Assembly: GCF_009905375.1 (NCBI RefSeq)
Contig: NC_133653.1
Span: 83,278,911-83,342,910 of the forward strand
Source of the DNA: Apium graveolens
Taxonomy: Eukaryota; Streptophyta; Magnoliopsida; Apiales; Apiaceae
Direction: 5' to 3'
DNA length: 64,000 nt
Positions 11,040-25,480 of this stretch are shown piece by piece. Position numbers and translations under genes: made by a program. Below the pieces are notes generated by a model. It searched no databases. It worked only from the letters and a program-made list of their open reading frames with translations, and had not been told where the DNA came from. Each line of letters starts with the position of its first letter. Positions within the stretch are counted from its first letter, which is position 1.

Positions 11040-14000
11040 TGAACTTAGCTTTCCTTTCTTTCCGAACCTCATCAATCTTTTTTTTTCCAAGGGATACCTA
11101 TAACATTACTAGGTCCCCTATTTCCCATTCCTTGTCCTTTCGTGTTAAATCAACATACTTCGTGTTCCCATCTTGGGTTACTACCAGCCATCCTCTAATT
11201 AGATTATCATATCCTTGGTCCTTTGGACTACTGCGGGTCCGAGCATCTTGCGCTCTACAACTTCATCCTAACATAAGGGAGATCGACATTGTCTTCCCTC
11301 TAGGATCTCATAAGGCGATATCTCAATACTGACATATGATCTATTGTCGTGATATAACTTAATCCGCGTTAAGTGATCATTCCAAATTCTTTCAAGTCTA
11401 TTGCACAGACTCTCATTATAGCTTTTAGCATTAGAGCTTTTGCTTCTCAATACCCATTCTTTTCCAGTTCGTAATCACTATCACCTTCCGTTCCTAATAT
11501 TATACTGGTTATACTTTTGCTCGTTAGCGTCTTATAACCTTTTAATAACCACGTCAACCTTAGTATCATGAACGTGTTTCCATTCTGAATACCACCATAA
11601 CTTTACTACTCCTTTTTCAGCTGCTTCTATTTTTGGAAGCTTAATCCTTCATATAGAAGTAAAGGAATTTGTTGAGAGATCACTATGATCATGAACACTT
11701 GTTATATCGCTTAGTTAGTACAGAAGGTGGCCAGCCTTTAGTACTTGACAAGCAATTAAACAATAGCTGGTATCCTACTAGGCTTCTATCACACAGATAG
11801 ATAGTCATTCGGCAATACCTCCCCTTTCTGGAAGGGTTGTTCTTCTCAGCTTACATGAAATGAAAAGAAGAGAAAAGAACGAATTGAAGAGAATTGTATA
11901 TATGAAATAAAAAATATACTGCCACAAAATATCTGGCTTGGAACCTACCTCTGAACTATAGACGTTTGTCATAGAAGAACAAAACATATAGGTATTTATA
12001 TCAACATCAAGTATTATAGCATCGCATTTCACGTGCCTAAATATTTTCGCTATCCCGTCCATCATTCTATGGACCCATGCTCTTCCTCGAGCTTATACAT
12101 AATCACCTTTGAAACTCCCTCGACATCGAAAATCGAATCTGGGATCTCATTCTATATATCACCGTTACTAGGATTCTATGCTCGCACCGCAACCTTCCTC
12201 GTATAATAATACGATTCTCTATTGATAAGAAAGAATAATTATTCACCAGGTAGATACTCTACTTAATTAGTCTATCAATGATAACTTATACACTACCACG
12301 ACCCGATTAGTGGTACTCAATCTCAACACCCATTCCAATACAACTCTCATGGTTGTAATCAGCTCACTACTCGCAGAATCATTGATGCCTTACTATGGTC
12401 CACCACTGACCCACTGTAGTCATTCATTTTCCCTGAAGTCTTAATAGCTAACCATACAGAGTCCATACATCTCGTATCAAATCCTTCTAAGGAGGTAACA
12501 TAATCACCATTCCTGATTCATGAAGAACACTCCTGATCCTGACATACATACATGACATGAAGCAGATAAAAGTGCAGAAGAGTTTCAATCAAAGCAACGA
12601 TAGCAGGTTAATACCATTCTTAATCATACGCCCTAAATAGAAGAATTAACTCAAGGGTTCATCTAGTCCTTTTTGAAACATGGTCCTGGCTTATCTCAAG
12701 ATAGGACCTTCTAAGATAGATAGCCCGTTCTTGGCGATTACACGAATTAAACCTTTACCAACTACTATTACGGTTGGGTATTGCACAGTCATCAGAAGGA
12801 ATGTCAATCTTCCAAACCATAATTCAACCTTCACATTTTTAACCATCATCACTGTATTCTTTTGGCACACGCGCCTATAATTATCCACTTACCTTTAAAG
12901 TGTCGGCCACCTCTTTGGCCTTTCCTGATAGTAAAATTTCCTTACAGTCAATGTCATTTTAACCACCTCCAAATAAATTTTCTACCTTATTTCCGATCAC
13001 TGCTTGAGTGAAGATGTTTTCCTTAAAATCAGATGGGAAAAAAAATATCACCATTTTTCCATAAGTTATTGCCTCATTCTTTAGAGGCTAATCACTGTCA
13101 AGACTGACTCTCAATCATACTTAGAACATCTTTTATCTTAAGTCCTAATTGCCCTGAATAATTTCGACCATTACTGGTTCGATCCATACTTTCTCGTGGT
13201 TTAACATGTGCCCCACTTGGCAACATATAATTACGTCATATTTCCTTTATCAACATTTCTATTCTTGAAAATTTTGAATATTACCTTTCTCCTTGTAAAA
13301 CCTCTAAGGTTATCCTTCAATCGTTCCTCCTGTATTCCCTAGATACAGGGCATATTAAAATACCATTTACTATTACTAGAACCATTGTCTATATACTTCT
13401 GAAAAATTTCTCCACTGATTCTTAAAGGTTGTTGTTACATTAACCCTTTCCAAATCATACTGTCAAAACTCATACTGTCCCTATTAAGGGTGAAATGCCA
13501 ACCTTTATGCATTCCCCTAGGATTCATTTTAAGTTATCGAAGTTATATCCTTAATCCCATCTTTAAAAGGTACTTGCATCCTTCCTTGGACAAATCAAGT
13601 CATATATCCTTGATAGATTATCTTATTCATCATTCCCACCTCGATAGTCTATACCTAACTTCATAATAGCATCCTTATTCAAATTGAGGTCAATCCATAT
13701 GGCCTCCAAAAGATAACAAGGGTCATCCACTTTTCTTTCCTAATTTGGTAATGATAACATGGATGTTCTGGAAGATATTGGTCGTGTCCAATGTGAACTT
13801 CTTCTTAATAATTCCTTATTTACTTTTGTTGTTTATCTCAACAGTCACCTCAATGTTGGGATATCTCTCATACCTGGCGTCTCCCTTTCTGAGTATCGAG
13901 ACACCGGTCTTACATTTCATATTATTGAAGGTCAGTTCCTTCATCCAATTTTCCTACTTTCTTACTTTCTTGTCTCCTTAGTCTATCCGCGTCTTATTAT

Positions 14001-14670
14001 TTATCCTTCGAACTATCTAAAGGTTTCCTTGAATCCTCCCAACTTAAAGTGGATAAAATATATGTATCTCTTAGGCCTTCAACCATCAATTTTAACTCAT
14101 GGTAAATCACCCTCATCCTGACGATTACATACTTTTCTATTTCTATTGCTACGAGTCTTTAGGGTTTCCTCATACTCATCTTCCTTATCATTCCTCCAAC
14201 TCTATCGCCTTTATATTCCTTTCCACTTCAGTTTCTTTTTATTTTTGTTTCCATTATAACCATTACATGAACCAACACTACATAAGCATTGATTTCAACC
14301 ATCCCGTCATTCTGGATTCGTGTCCTCAGAACGAATCTTGACAACTTTTACATCTTAGATTCATAATTCATCATACTCGTCTGCTTTTGTTCTGGCTCTA
14401 AAGCTTTTACACTATCTCCTTATCTTTGGGAATTACTTTCCCGAAAACAATTGACTGAACTTAAATCAGTTTATTCTAACCTCTGGCTCCGTGCCTTTCT
14501 TGGTCTTTCACCAGCGGGTGGTCTCTCTCTTAGGAGGGTATGTGACAAAAACGGTCTTTTGTGGTTCATCAATCATTTTGAATCTCAAATGATTCCTATA
14601 TTTCCTTTAGCCAGGCTCTTGCCTCGGCTGGGTCAGCCTGTTCCTTGGAACTCTGAGAGCTTAGCGATTT
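11040..14670 (-). pseudogene. Decayed gag-pol, internal 1
   Basis: Frames of minus-strand translation keep scattered gag-pol blocks separated by stops and shifts. A gag block near 14560-14660 matches the [19 protein letters not shown] region of the intact relative (here [13 protein letters not shown] followed by a stop). An RNase H end is near 12930 (DIDCKEILLSGKA..VAD, compare DYDCEILYHPGKA). An integrase core block at 11268-11450 includes SYNESLC and RQCRSPLC, compare SYNNSFH and RRCRSPLY. The order gag, RNase H, integrase is preserved. The decay predates the tandem duplication, since both copies share it. Confidence 0.75.
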
Positions 14671-15386
14671 AAAGGTCATGAAAGAATTTCACACCACATT
14701 GTTTCCTCAAGGTGGTGGTTGGGAATAAAATATAAGTTCTGTTTAGACAGGTTCATGAATTTCCGTATAGGAGTACCGTCTCGGGTCTCCTTATCTCGCT
14801 CGACTTTTGCTTTCTTAGTCTAAATATTTCTTCCTACTCCCCATAATTGGAGTCATCTTTTAATTTAAAATCTTCATTTTCCACTTTATTATATTCCGGG
14901 TTCTTTATATCTTAATTGCGACCTCCCTGATTATCACGTTTAAGGTTTGCCCTTAATCTTATTCCTTGTGGGGGCATATTACTTGGAAAATTTTGAGAAT
15001 CTCCGGATATTTGTCTTACTTACTTTGCTTAAGTCTTCCCCTCGTTTAGTCCTTGCACAATTGCAAATTATGAATTCTTAAGTTCGATAAACTTCATGAC
15101 ACTCTCTTAAGTGTTAATAGAGCAATTAACAATGTGATTTATCACAAACAAACTGATCTAAACTGAAATTAACGAATATATACATAACCATTTGTTCGAG
15201 GGTACAACAACTGAACATATTAAAGAGGATTACATCATATGAACTTATCGCTCCTATCCCAAAAGTACTACCATAGATAGTCATCTCGTCATTAAAACTA
15301 ATCATTCATAACTTAGGCTAATCCTCCAAAAGCGGTGCTACATGAAACCCTTGTTTGATTGCTCTGGCTCTGCACACTACCATGGA

Positions 15387-16819
15387 TTAAGAGATGCGAG
15401 CACGCACGACATCCTTAACCTGCTCCATCACAGAGGTGATGAGGTCTAAGATAGTCGCAAGTAGAGCTGGATCAACTTGACCCTCAAGATGGCCTCTAGC
15501 TGTAACACGGGTGGTAGCCTCAATCCTTTCCATGCTATACGCTAATCCTGCCGGAAGTATCCCACCCTCAATCCTTGGTGCAGTAAGTCGATCCAACAGA
15601 TCACTCCTAACATTCCGGGCCTCTGACAGGCCACCCAAAGTCATATGATAATCAGCGATAAGAGAAGCCTGAGTGGTAGCATCTAGCAGTCCAGGGGGTG
15701 CAGGTGGTGCAGACCCAGGAGATCCAAATGGATAACCAAGCACGGTATCAGGTGACAATGGTTCCGGGGATAAAGGTGGCATTTCCTCAGTATGTGCTGG
15801 GCTCTGTACAGGGGAGGGAACAGGAATTGGTGGAACCTCATGGGTGTCTACAGGAGCCTCTGGAAGAGGGTCTGATACTGGTATAATTGGGGTCATGGAA
15901 GGCCCCACTCCTTCTGCCCTCATTAACCTTTGTGCCCTTGGTAACTCTTCATCCTCTAGTGCCACCCTCGCGGCCATTCTTGCTCTGGTAGTCGCCCTGA
16001 CTACGGTCATCTGTTCCTCAACGGTCCTTTCTTCATTCTCATCAGGATCCTCCATGAGATCCTCCTCAGCCACAATCCTTTCCGAAATAACATCCTCAAC
16101 CGCAACATTCTCTATCTGAACCTCATCCGGTCCCTCATTAGGGTACTCCATCGGATTCACAATATGATCTCCAACTTGTAATAAAACATCCTCATGCTGA
16201 TGCTCCTGAACCTCAAGGTTTGGTGCCCCGCTGCCCTATACGAGAACAAACTATGTTACTATCACGATACTTATAAGGGTTCCCGTAAGGGTTTTAACTG
16301 TCAGTGCTACGTTAGGTAGCCCGACTATGAACTTGGCAAGAGTTCTTATTATCTTAGTGAACTTATTATCTTAACGTCACATCATCTCTGAGGTTTATAA
16401 CGCTTAGCTCTGATACCATTTCTGTAACACCCCCAAATCCGGGGTCGGGGATCCGGGTTGTCACGAGTTCCATTTCCCTTAATAACACCCAATCTTAATA
16501 ATTACTCAACTACTCTATACTGTGACCCCACAATGAACACACACACCACACGTTATAGTCTCAGAGATGAACATCCAAAAATAACCACAAGTCATTTTAT
16601 TCCACAATTATCTGCCAATACACCTTAAACGGTTTTCTGAATAAATTTACATTTCTTTGCCATTATTACAATTCATAAATATACATAAATCTGGTACATT
16701 AGAAGTTGAAAGCCTAGCCTATTGGTAGCTCCTACCTCAGCTACGGCGGCATCAATGCTTCTAGAAAACTGCGGAACGTCTCCTAATCGCTTGCGAATCG
16801 GGAGCTTGGTCCTGTTCAT
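15387..16819 (-). CDS. Predicted spliced accessory protein, tandem copy 1
   Basis: Predicted two-exon gene, 310 aa, with the same geometry as at 4370-5639. Exon 1 (16819-16736, 28 codons) lies in LTR2, starts MNRTKLPIRKR and ends GAG|GTAGGA. The intron is 16735-16236 (500 nt) and includes the PBS. Exon 2 (16235-15387) begins in phase 0 after CGTATAG. Compared with histone H3, exon 1 keeps R2, T3, K4, R8, K9 and G12, fewer than the plus element. Exon 2 holds acidic blocks, a proline-rich linker (repeated PxP), and a C-terminal helical part with the motif IEATTR...VMEQV, comparable to IELTSR...AMERV in the plus element. It is open throughout, although gag-pol beside it is decayed. If unspliced, the first ATG in frame is at 16151. 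Function unknown. Confidence 0.6.
16407..16418 (-). other. Primer binding site, internal 1
   Basis: The coding strand reads TGGTATCAGAGC, four bases inside the LTR2 end at 16423. It is an exact match to the tRNA-iMet-type site. Confidence 0.9.
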
Positions 16820-19800
16820 CCTTTCTATATGTTGTTGTGTGATGAAAGAAGAAAGCAAGGGTGAGCAGCAAGCCCACCAAAATAATATGTATAATGATTA
16901 ATAGTATATGAGCCTTCTCTTAGTACTCATGAAAGTCTTGGTCAAAAGAAATGAACCAAGTTGATATCTTAATGCGATGAAGTCGCAAAATATTCAGTAT
17001 ATATATATATACATATATACTTTTCAAAATATTGGAAGTCCTCTTCCATGCATAATATACACAAAGTCCCAGTGTATAACTGTATATAAAAAAAATATTG
17101 TTGCAAGGTGATCTCATATATCTAACCTTGTCTCAACGTTTTTCTGAAAATCTTTGTCATTCATAAGACAATTATTAATTAGATATAAGTTTAAAAGATG
17201 AAGTTACAAGATACCCCAATATACTTATATCTTTCCCAAATACTACTTGAACTACCACCGTTCAAGTTATAATTAGCTTCAAAAGTTCATCACATAGATG
17301 AGACTATAAGACAAGATTTGAATAGATTAAATCTTTAAAATATTATCAAAATAAAATGAAGTTACGAGATACTTCATTTGATGTAAACATCATTTTAAAA
17401 ACTTGACCCTGCCAACACTCAACAATCGCCCAACCGTAGCCTTTCTATCGAAGTGCTCTGGGTAGTGTTGCAGAAATTATCCAATTGGATGATGAACTGA
17501 TTACGGGAGTTTGCCGCGCCAGGAAGACCACTTACGATGATCAGTCGTAGTACTACAACCCCACCATTTTCTACATATAGAGGAGAACCTGTCGGATTTA
17601 CTTGTCAACCGAACACTGAACTCCTAAGGAATGGACCGCCTTAGCGGAACTTCCAGGCCATTTGGGCCAATATAATAAGGCTGGGCCGGCGCTACTCGGC
17701 CACTTACGCCACTCCTAGTTCAGATGAAATCCATGACTCTGAAACGTAAAGCTCGTCCCCACTTTCCCCAAGTAGAAACTTGTTGATACGGCTCCACCAA
17801 GAAGTCGTATCTATTTGGAAAGGAGAACTCACCGATATTTCCCAGGCGATGCCTGTTAATGGATTAACTTGTTCCAAGAATTTTACTTCCCGAGTGTTGG
17901 GTAAGTAATCAATTCATTTATCAAAACAGCAACCTTGTTGCGAATATAAAACACACCACAGAGCCGGATCCCTCAGGTTTTGAGCGAGTATTTAAATCCC
18001 CTTCGAAAGGAGGATCTTAAAAATATAAAAAAATGAGTTTTGGGATCCGCTCTAACTTTTAAAAATCATTTTGAAGACTCGCAAAACATTTTTAAGAATG
18101 TTTGGAGTGAAGCTGATTTAATGAAGTAAATCAGTCCCCAGAATATTTAAAAAATGTCTGAATATTATTATTTAAATAATATTCCCAAAAAGAATAATCT
18201 TTATAAAATAATTGAAGTAGAAGTATTAAAACTTATACTTGAAATGAGTATTAAATAACCAAAGATATACTTATATGAAAGTACTATCTTTATTTGAATA
18301 ATCGAAAATAAGTTTGATTATTGACACCTTATTCTTTAATAAAATAAAGAATATATCTCAGCAAATAATCGGAGTCATAGATCCTCAAATGAATATTCAA
18401 AAATATTCATTAAATAATATAAACTGAGTCATAATCCCTCGAATAAATATTCAAATAATATTCAGATAATAAAATAAAAGGAGTCATAAGTCCTCGAATG
18501 AATATTCAAAATAATATGCATTTAATATAAAGGAGTCATACGCCTTCGAATAATATTCGAAATAATATTCAATAATAAAATAAAGTTAAAGTTATCGAAT
18601 AAACCTTATTCGATTAATAGTTTTGAAAACTATGACCATATATATATATATAAGTATATATATATATATATATATTTATATCCATATATACAAAATCTAC
18701 TCGGGATCCTCGACTCCCGGTTTTAGAAAATATTTTCACCTTTGGGTCCCTATACTAAGGGTATATGCAAATTACCGCTATCCTCTAGCATAGGTATTAT
18801 CAACTGAATCAACAATTATATATGGAAAGAATACGAAACAGGCATGCATATATATACCATAGCAGCATGCTTCAATATATTGCAACATTTGCTAATTAAC
18901 CAACATGCATCTATCGCAAGATAATGCAAATACCTATATACATCACAACAACAGTTATAACTGGTAGAAAACTTGCCTGAGCGACTGGGGGTTACGAATG
19001 GCTCGGGACGAGTCTGGTAACCTATAAACAACAAGTAAGTTGGAATTAAACCAAAGTCACTTGTAAATATATACTTTAACTAACTTAGACTCTAACGCTT
19101 GTTTTGCGCTTACTGATTTTCTTAAGTCACTCGAGTACCCTCGGCTCCACCATTTTTTGTAATTTAACCTTTACGAGTTCTAAGGCGATTCCTTCGCGAG
19201 TGTCTTACCAATTTCCTAACACACTTACCATAAATGTTTCATGCATTAATTAACCCTTTTCGGTCTTTAACCTATGTTTCAAAGTAAGGCGAGGGGAAAA
19301 GTTTCGTTCGCGAAACGCCATTACTTGAAACGGTCGTTTCTCCTAAACCGTGCATCGGAATCGAACGAACTACATATCAAAACGAAGCTCGTAACACGAA
19401 CTATCTAACCATGGCAATGGTCATAATCTAGCAGGGGGTTCTCGGGTCCTAATGTTATGCACAAAAACAGTCTAAAGAAAATCGGACGTTACGACGGCTA
19501 TGTTTACGCGATTTCCCAATTTAAAACCGTTCAAAACCAACCCAATTCAACCTCAATCCAACATACAACCAACATCCATCCTTATCACATCATAACAACC
19601 CCAAACAATTAAATTTTAACATTCATACTTATGCCTAAGCTTGAATTTAACTATACTACATTCTTTTAATCAAAACAACAACATTTACCACTCCAACAAC
19701 ATCCCAAAACTCACTAATCTCTACATACACAACCATCAAGCCTCTCATGAACTAAAATACTCATATTATGCTCTTAACATTCAATAACAAAGCTTGGTTA

Positions 19801-20754
19801 AGAGATTATACCTTCCTTGAAGCTTTTTAACACAACACAAGAGCTTTGAATGCCTAAAGAACCTTGATCCTTGCTTGTATAACCTTAATCTTTCATAAAA
19901 ATTCAAGAAAACTAAAGTTATTTCTTGAAGGTTACTATTCACCATCTTCTTCCTTGATTTATTGGAAGAGATGGTGAAGGAATTAGGAGCTTAAACTTAT
20001 AGCATATCCATATCTATGTACAAGGAAGCTTAGATAATTACCTTGTGATTTAACAATGCTTGGAACTTGATTTTTGATTTTTCTTCCTTTGAAAAAGATG
20101 AAAAGCCGAGAGCAATGTTTGAAGAATGAAAAATTTTGTGTTTGCTTTGATTTGTTTTGGCTAGCTAGGTTGTTTTGGTTTTGTTTTTGGTTAATTACCC
20201 TCCTAACCTTGAACTTTGTGTGGTTTACAATCATCCAACAATTCCTTCCTTTTTTGTCATGCCTGTCACCTTGCACATGTCATAATGCTCCCACTTGTCC
20301 ACACCTTGTGGTTTGATGATGTCACAATCCCTGGCTTCTTGTACAAGCTTGTCTCTTGGTCACTTATTTGTTTTACGGTTCGCTTATCTTTCGTTCTCGT
20401 TTATCGTTTGAGGGATCATACCCGGGATCTTATTACTTAGGTTCCCTTAACCTTTCTCAATATATTATATTCCTTTTATGATCCTCTTCTATAATCCTTT
20501 AATTTAAATCCTTTTTATCCTGTTACCTTTTTCTCAATTCTTTCCGTATCTAGTGGATTTCCGGGAAAAATCAAAGTGTTTGGAATTGGATTCTGACGAT
20601 CTTTACATACACTTATATACCATATAGAGTACTAATAAAATCTCAGAATATCCATAACAGAACCCCTACATAGTGTGGCATGAAAAGTTTTCTCGTTCAG
20701 CAAAAACACTATTCATAAGGGTTTCAAAATTTCTCAAAAATTGGGGTTATTACA
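16423..20754 (-). repeat. LTR2 (middle, shared) of the three-LTR element
   Basis: 4,332 bp. It serves as 5' LTR for internal 1 and 3' LTR for internal 2. The left part shares derived bases with LTR3: AATATTGTTGCAAG near 17095, and CGCCATTACTT near 19317, where LTR1 and more distant copies have C and G. The right part shares with LTR1 the shortened CCTGTCACC near 20265; LTR3 and more distant copies keep the additional AT. It is therefore a mosaic. It contains the exon-1 ORF at 16736-16819. Confidence 0.9.
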
Positions 20755-21133
20755 GTCTCCCCTCCTTAAAAGGATTCCGTCCCGGAATCAAATAGAAAAC
20801 AAATGGGGATACTTTCTTAGCATTACACTTTCTAACTCTCGAGTAAATTTTCCCATATTGTGGTCCTGCCACCAAACTCTGCCTAGTTTGATAATCCTTC
20901 CCCTAAGCACTTGTTCCTTTTTACTCTATAACCCTTCCTGGTTGCTCCATATAGGTTACGTCGGGTTGCATATCTATGCGCTCATATGCCTCTATTTATC
21001 TGGCATCTGAATTACACTTCCTTAACATTGATACGTGAAACACGTTACGAACTTGTTACATGTTCGGGGTTAGGGCTAACTCATATGCTAACTTCCCAAT
21101 ACGTCTTAGTATATCCCAGGGTCCAACAATTCG

Positions 21134-24100
21134 TGAACTTAGCTTTCCTTTCTTTCCGAACCTCATCAATCTTTTTTTTTCCAAGGGATACCTATAACAT
21201 TACTAGGTCCCCTATTTCCCATTCCTTGTCCTTTCGTGTTAAATCAACATACTTCGTGTTCCCATCTTGGGCTACTACCAGCCATCCTCTAATTAGATTA
21301 TCATATCATTGGTCCCTTGGACTACTGCGGGTCCGAGCATCTTGCGCTCTACAACTTCATCCTAACATAAGGGAGATCGACATTGTCTTCCCTCTAGGAT
21401 CTCATAAGGCGATATCTCAATACTGACATATGATCTATTGTCGTGATATAACTTAATCCGCGTTAAGTGATCATTCCAAATTCTTTCAAGTCTATTGCAC
21501 AGACTCTCATTATAGCTTTTAGCATTAGAGCTTTTGCTTCTCAATACCCATTCTTTTCCAGTTCGTAATCACTATCACCTTCCGTTCCTAATATTATACT
21601 GGTTATACTTTTGCTCGTTAGCGTCTTATAACCTTTTAATAACCACGTCAACCTTAGTATCATGAACGTGTTTCCATTCTGAATACCACCATAACTTTAC
21701 TACTCCTTTTTCAGCTGCTTCTATCTTTGGAAGCTTAATCCTTCATATAGAAGTAAAGGAATTTGTTGAGAGATCACTATGATCATGAACACTTGTTATA
21801 TCGCTTAGTTAGTACAGAAGGTGGCCAGCCTTTAGTACTTGACAAGCAATTAAACAATAGCTGGTATCCTACTAGGCTTCTATCACACAGATAGATAGTC
21901 ATTCGGCAATACCTCCCCTTTCTGGAAGGGTTGTTCTTCTCAGCTTACATGAAATGAAAAGAAGAGAAAAGAACGAATTGAAGAGAATTGTATATATGAA
22001 ATAAAAAATATACTGCCACAAAATATCTGGCTTGGAACCTACCTCTGAACTATAGACGTTTGTCATAGAAGAACAAAACATATAGGTATTTATATCAACA
22101 TCAAGTATTATAGCATCGCATTTCACGTGCCTAAATATTTTCGCTATCCCGTCCATCATTCTATGGACCCATGCTCTTCCTCGAGCTTATACATAATCAC
22201 CTTTGAAACTCCCTCGACATCGAAAATCGAATCTGGGATCTCATTCTATATATCACCGTTACTAGGATTCTATGCTCGCACCGCAACCTTCCTCGTATAA
22301 TAATACGATTCTCTATTGATAAGAAAGAATAATTATTCACCAGGTAGATACTCTACTTAATTAGTCTATCAATGATAACTTATACACTACCACGACCCGA
22401 TTAGTGGTACTCAATCTCAACACCCATTCCAATACAACTCTCATGGTTGTAATCAGCTCACTACTCGTAGAATTATTGCTGCCTTACTATGGTCCACCAC
22501 TGACCCACTGTAGTCATTCATTTTCCCTGAAGTCTTAATAGCTAACCATACAGAGTCCATACATCTCGTATCAAATCCTTCTAAGGAGGTAACATAATCA
22601 CCATTCCTGATTCATGAAGAACACTCCTGATCCTGACATACATACATGACATGAAGCAGATAAAAGTGCAGAAGAGTTTCAATCAAAGCAACGATAGCAG
22701 GTTAATACCATTCTTAATCATACGCCCTAAATAGAAGAATTAACTCAAGGGTTCATCTAGTCCTTTTTGAAACATGGTCCTGGCTTATCTCAAGATAGGA
22801 CCTTCTAAGATAGATAGCCCGTTCATGGCGATTACACGAATTAAACCTTTACCAACTACTATTACGGTTGGGTATTGCACAGTCATCAGAAGGAATGTCA
22901 ATCTTCCAAACCATAATTCAACCTTCACATTTTTAACCATCATCACTGTATTCTTTTGGCACATGCGCCTATAATTATCCACTTACCTTTAAAGTGTCGG
23001 CCACCTCTTTGGCCTTTCCTGATAGTAAAATTTCCTTACAGTCAATGTCATTTTAACCACCTCCAAATAAATTTTCTACCTTATTTCCGATCATTGCTTG
23101 AGTGAAGATGTTTTCCTTAAAATCAGATGGGAAAAAAAATATCACCATTTTTCCATAAGTTATTGCCTCATTCTTTAGAGGCTAATCACTGTCAAGACTG
23201 ACTCTCAATCATACTTAGAACATCTTTTATCTTAAGTCCTAATTGCCCTGAATAATTTCGACCATTACTGGTTCGATCCATACTTTCTCGTGGTTTAACA
23301 TGTGCCCCACTTGGCAACATATAATTACGTCATATTTCCTTTATCAACATTTCTATTCTTGAAAATTTTGAATATTACCTTTCTCCTTGTAAAACCTCTA
23401 AGATTATCCTTCAATCGTTCCTCCTGTATTCCCTAGATACAGGGCATATTAAAATACCATTTACTATTACTAGAACCATTGTCTATATACTTCTGAAAAA
23501 TTTCTCCACTGATTCTTAAAGGTTGTTGTTACATTAACCCTTTCCAAATCATACTGTCAAAACTCATACTGTCCCTATTAAGGGTGAAATGCCAACCTTT
23601 ATGCATTCCCCTAGGATTCATTTTAAGTTATCGAAGTTATATCCTTAATCCCATCTTTAAAAGGTACTTGCATCCTTCCTTGGACAAATCAAGTCATATA
23701 TCCTTGATAGATTATCTTATTCATCATTCCCACCTCGATAGTCTATACCTAACTTCATAATAGTATCCTTATTCAAATTGAGGTCAATCCATATGGCCTC
23801 CAAAAGATAACAAGGGTCATCCGCTTTTCTTTCCTGATTTGGTAATGATAACATGGATGTTCTGGAAGATATTGGTCGTATTCAACGTGAACTTCTTCTT
23901 AATAATTCCTTATTTACTTTTGTTGTTTATCTCAACAGTCACCTCAATGTTGGGATATCTCTCATACCTGGCGTCTCCCTTTCTGAGTATCGAGACACCG
24001 GTCTTACATTTCATATTATTGAAGGTCAGTTCCTTCATCCAATTTTCCTACTTTCTTACTTTCTTGTCTCCTTAGTCTATCCGCGTCTTATTATTTATCC

Positions 24101-24764
24101 TTCGAACTATCTAAAGGTTTCCTTGAATCCTCCCAACTTAAAGTGGATAAAATATATGTATCTCTTAGGCCTTCAACCATCAATTTTAACTCATGGTAAA
24201 TCACCCTCATCCTGACGATTACATACTTTTCTATTTCTATTGCTACGAGTCTTTAGGGTTTCCTCATACTCATCTTCCTTATCATTCCTCCAACTCTATC
24301 GCCTTTATATTCCTTTCCACTTCAGTTTCTTTTTATTTTCGTTTCCATTATAACCATTACATGAACCAACACTACATAAGCATTGATTTCAACCATCCCG
24401 TCATTCTGGATTCGTGTCCTCAGAACGAATCTTGACAACTTTTACATCTTAGATTCATAATTCATCATACTCGTCTGCTTTTGTTCTGGCTCTAAAGCTT
24501 TTACACTATCTCCTTATCTTTGGGAATTACTTTCCCGAAAACAATTGACTGAACTTAAATCAGTTTATTCTAACCTCTGGCTCCGTGCCTTTCTTGGTCT
24601 TTCACCAGCGGGTGGTCTCTCTCTTAGGAGGGTATGTGACAAAAACAGTCTTTTTTGGTTCATCAATCATTTTGAATCTCAAATGATTCCTATATTTCCT
24701 TTAGCCAGGCTCTTGCCTCGGCTGGGTCAGCCTGTTCCTTGGAACTCTGAGAGCTTAGCGATTT
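21134..24764 (-). pseudogene. Decayed gag-pol, internal 2
   Basis: Duplicate of the remnant at 11040-14670, with the same stops and frame breaks. The integrase core remnant is at 21362-21544, the RNase H end near 23020, and the gag block near 24655-24755. Sharing the same lesions shows the decay happened before the duplication. Confidence 0.75.
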
Positions 24765-25480
24765 AAAGGTCATGAAAGAATTTCACACCACATTGTTTCC
24801 TCAAGGTGGTGGTTGGGAATAAAATATAAGTTCTGTTTAGACAGGTTCATGAATTTCCGTATAGGAGTACCGTCTCGGGTCTCCTTATCTCGCTCGACTT
24901 TTGCTTTCTTAGTCTAAATATTTCTTCCTACTCCCCATAATTGGAGTCATCTTTTAATTTAAAATCTTCATTTTCCACTTTATTATATTCCGGGTTCTTT
25001 ATATCTTAATTGCGACCTCCCTGATTATCACGTTCAAGGTTTGCCCTTAATCTTATTCCTTGTGGGGGCATATTACTTGGAAAATTTTGAGAATCTCCGG
25101 ATATTTGTCTTACTTACTTTGCTTAAGTCATCCCCTCGTTTAGTCCTTGCACGATTGCAAATTATGAATTCTTAAGTTCGATAAACTTCATGACACTCTC
25201 TTAAGTGTTAATAGAGCAATTAACAATGTGATTTATCACAAACAAACTGATCTAAACTGAAATTAACGAATATATACATAACCATTTGTTCGAGGGTACA
25301 ACAACTGAACATATTAAAGAGGATTACATCATATGAACTTATCGCTCCTATCCCAAAAGTACTACCATAGATAGTCATCTCGTCATTAAAACTAATCATT
25401 CATAACTTAGGCTAATCCTCCAAAAGCGGTGCTACATGAAACCCTTGTTTGATTGCTCTGGCTCTACACACTACCATGGA

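Larger units (their letters stand above)
10661..16422 (-). mobile_element. Internal region 1 of the three-LTR element
   Basis: From the 5' side on the minus strand: PBS (16407-16418), an accessory ORF (15387-16235), a non-coding spacer, decayed gag-pol (about 11040-14670), and the polypurine tract (10661-10675). The order is that of a complete chromovirus, but no domain of gag-pol is open for more than about 60-120 codons. It therefore depends on proteins supplied in trans. Confidence 0.85.

Noticed and set aside
12680..14341. Hydrophobic plus-strand ORFs in the internal regions (12680-12880, 13745-14341 and their 10,094-bp copies)
   Set aside because: They are antisense to decayed gag-pol. 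Their hydrophobic look comes from the T-rich antisense strand.
15698..16119. Plus-strand ORFs opposite the accessory ORF
   Set aside because: Shadow frames of the minus-strand accessory gene. The Ser/Ala-rich composition is a by-product.
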